From Leptodactylus fallax (lineage: Eukaryota > Chordata > Amphibia > Anura > Leptodactylidae), in NCBI GenBank assembly GCA_947044405.1, contig CAMRHE010000017.1, positions 10,384,001-10,448,000 on the forward strand: a stretch of DNA of 64,000 bases. Direction: 5' to 3'. This document shows positions 63,131 to 64,000 of this stretch, in pieces. A program made the position numbers and the translations under genes. Below the pieces are notes generated by a model. That model did not search any database, was not told the origin of the DNA, and saw only the letters and a list, made by a program, of their open reading frames with translations. Within the stretch, counting starts at the first letter, position 1; each line of letters starts with the position of its first letter.

Positions 63131-64000
63131 GGAAGAGGGGGACATGGGGGTGCAGGAAGTGTGTGAGGAGGGGGACATGGGGGTGCAGGAGGTGTGCGAG
63201 GAGGGGGGACATGGGGGTGCAGGAGGTGTGTGAGGAGGAGGGGGGACATGGGGGTGCAGGAAGTGTGCGAGGAGGAGGGGGGACATGGGGGTGCAGGAGG
63301 TGTGTGAGGAGGGGGGACATGGGGGTGCAGGAGGTGTGTGAGGAGGGGGACATGGGGGTGCAGGAGGTGTGTGAGGAGGGGGGACATGGGGGTGCAGGAG
63401 GTGTGTGAGGAGGAGGGGGGACATGGGGGTGCAGGGGGGGGGGGGGGGGGGGGGGGGCAGGGGGGAGGAGGTGTGTGAGGAGGGGGGACGGGAGGTGGGG
63501 GGTGCAGGAGGTGTGTGTGAGGAGGGGGACATGGGGGTGCAGGATGTGTGTGAGGAGGGGGGGGACATGGGGGTGCAGGAGGTGTGTGAGGAGGGGGGAC
63601 ATGGGGGTGCAGGAGGTGTGTGAGGAGGGGGACATGGGGGTGCAGGAGGTGTGTGAGGAGGGGGACATGGGGGTGCAGGATGTGTGTGAGGAGGGGGGAC
63701 ATGGGGGTGCAGGAGGTGTGTGAGGAGGGGGGACGGGGATGGGGGGGCGGGAGGTGTGTGAGGAGGGGGGACATGGGGGTGCAGGAGGGGGGGGGGGGGG
63801 GGGGGAGGGGGTGCGGGAGGTGTGGAGGGGGGGGACATGGGGGTGCAGGAGGTGTGTGAGGGAGGGGGACATGGGGGTGCAGGAGGTGTGTGAGGAGGGG
63901 GGACATGGGGGTGCAGGATGTGTGTGAGGAGGAGGGGGGACATGGGGGTGCAGGATGTGTGTATGAGGAGGAGGGGGACATGGGGGTGCAGGAGGTGTGG
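63131..64000. repeat. G-rich 34-bp minisatellite upstream of rpl13a
   Basis: About 25 copies of a unit GGGGGACATGGGGGTGCAGG + AGGTGTGTGAGGAG, running off the right end of the window. It includes pure G runs of about 24 (63434-63457) and about 20 bases. It begins about 200 bp upstream of the rpl13a start. Many runs of three or more G make G-quadruplexes likely. Long open frames in several phases are repeat artefacts. Confidence 0.97.

Noticed and set aside
63065..63981. Long open frames rich in Pro/His/Thr on the minus strand and Gly/Arg/Glu on the plus strand
   Set aside because: They are translations of the 34-bp G-rich minisatellite in several phases. There are no splice sites, no domain, and all phases stay open because of the repeat.

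Overview
The window is nuclear DNA of a vertebrate, most likely a frog or toad. The genes are split by canonical GT-AG introns, coding density is very low, and the sequence between genes is packed with Tc1/mariner elements, L2-like retrotransposon ends, tRNA-derived SINE pieces and short palindromic repeats. The overall repeat set is the kind seen in anuran genomes. The organism call is an inference; no species can be named from sequence alone. Two genes are supported, both on the minus strand. (1) rpl13a (ribosomal protein uL13) is complete at about 56.92-62.93 kb, with nine coding exons, a 5' TOP start, a poly(A) signal and three intronic box C/D snoRNAs of the SNORD32/33 type. It carries an in-frame 87-nt exon 2 that has no counterpart in the human protein as I know it. 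(2) The 5' part of a Prickle-family gene, best matched to prickle3, has exon 1 at 30924-30965 and exon 2 at 18868-18953. They are separated by a 12-kb intron, and the remaining exons probably lie to the left of the window. Layout: 0-12.6 kb is intergenic or intronic repeat sequence, including a Tc1 deletion derivative at 1.27 kb and an L2 3' end at 9.2 kb. 12.6-15.85 kb is a 43-bp minisatellite split precisely by a Tc1-like element. 18.9-31 kb is prickle3 intron 1, whose promoter-proximal kilobase holds about ten copies of an ACTACAANTCCCAGCAT motif. 31.1-31.4 kb is a GGA-rich minisatellite just upstream of prickle3 exon 1. 38.1-40.5 kb holds a frameshifted RING-H2 coding segment followed by a tandemly duplicated block of exon-like pieces. 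43.4-44.2 kb is an L2/CR1-like 3' end. 48.9-54.5 kb contains three different Tc1 lineages, one with an uninterrupted transposase and one truncated exactly at the catalytic glutamate. 56.9-63 kb is rpl13a. 63.1-64 kb is a second G-rich minisatellite directly upstream of the rpl13a promoter. The two genes are not an operon and no functional coupling can be read from the sequence. The shared theme is that both promoters abut G-rich tandem repeats on the same strand, and that intronic space is used for snoRNAs (rpl13a) or a candidate binding-site array (prickle3). No previously undescribed multi-gene system is evident. The most unusual items are the extra rpl13a exon, the intronic snoRNA arrangement and the motif array in prickle3 intron 1.
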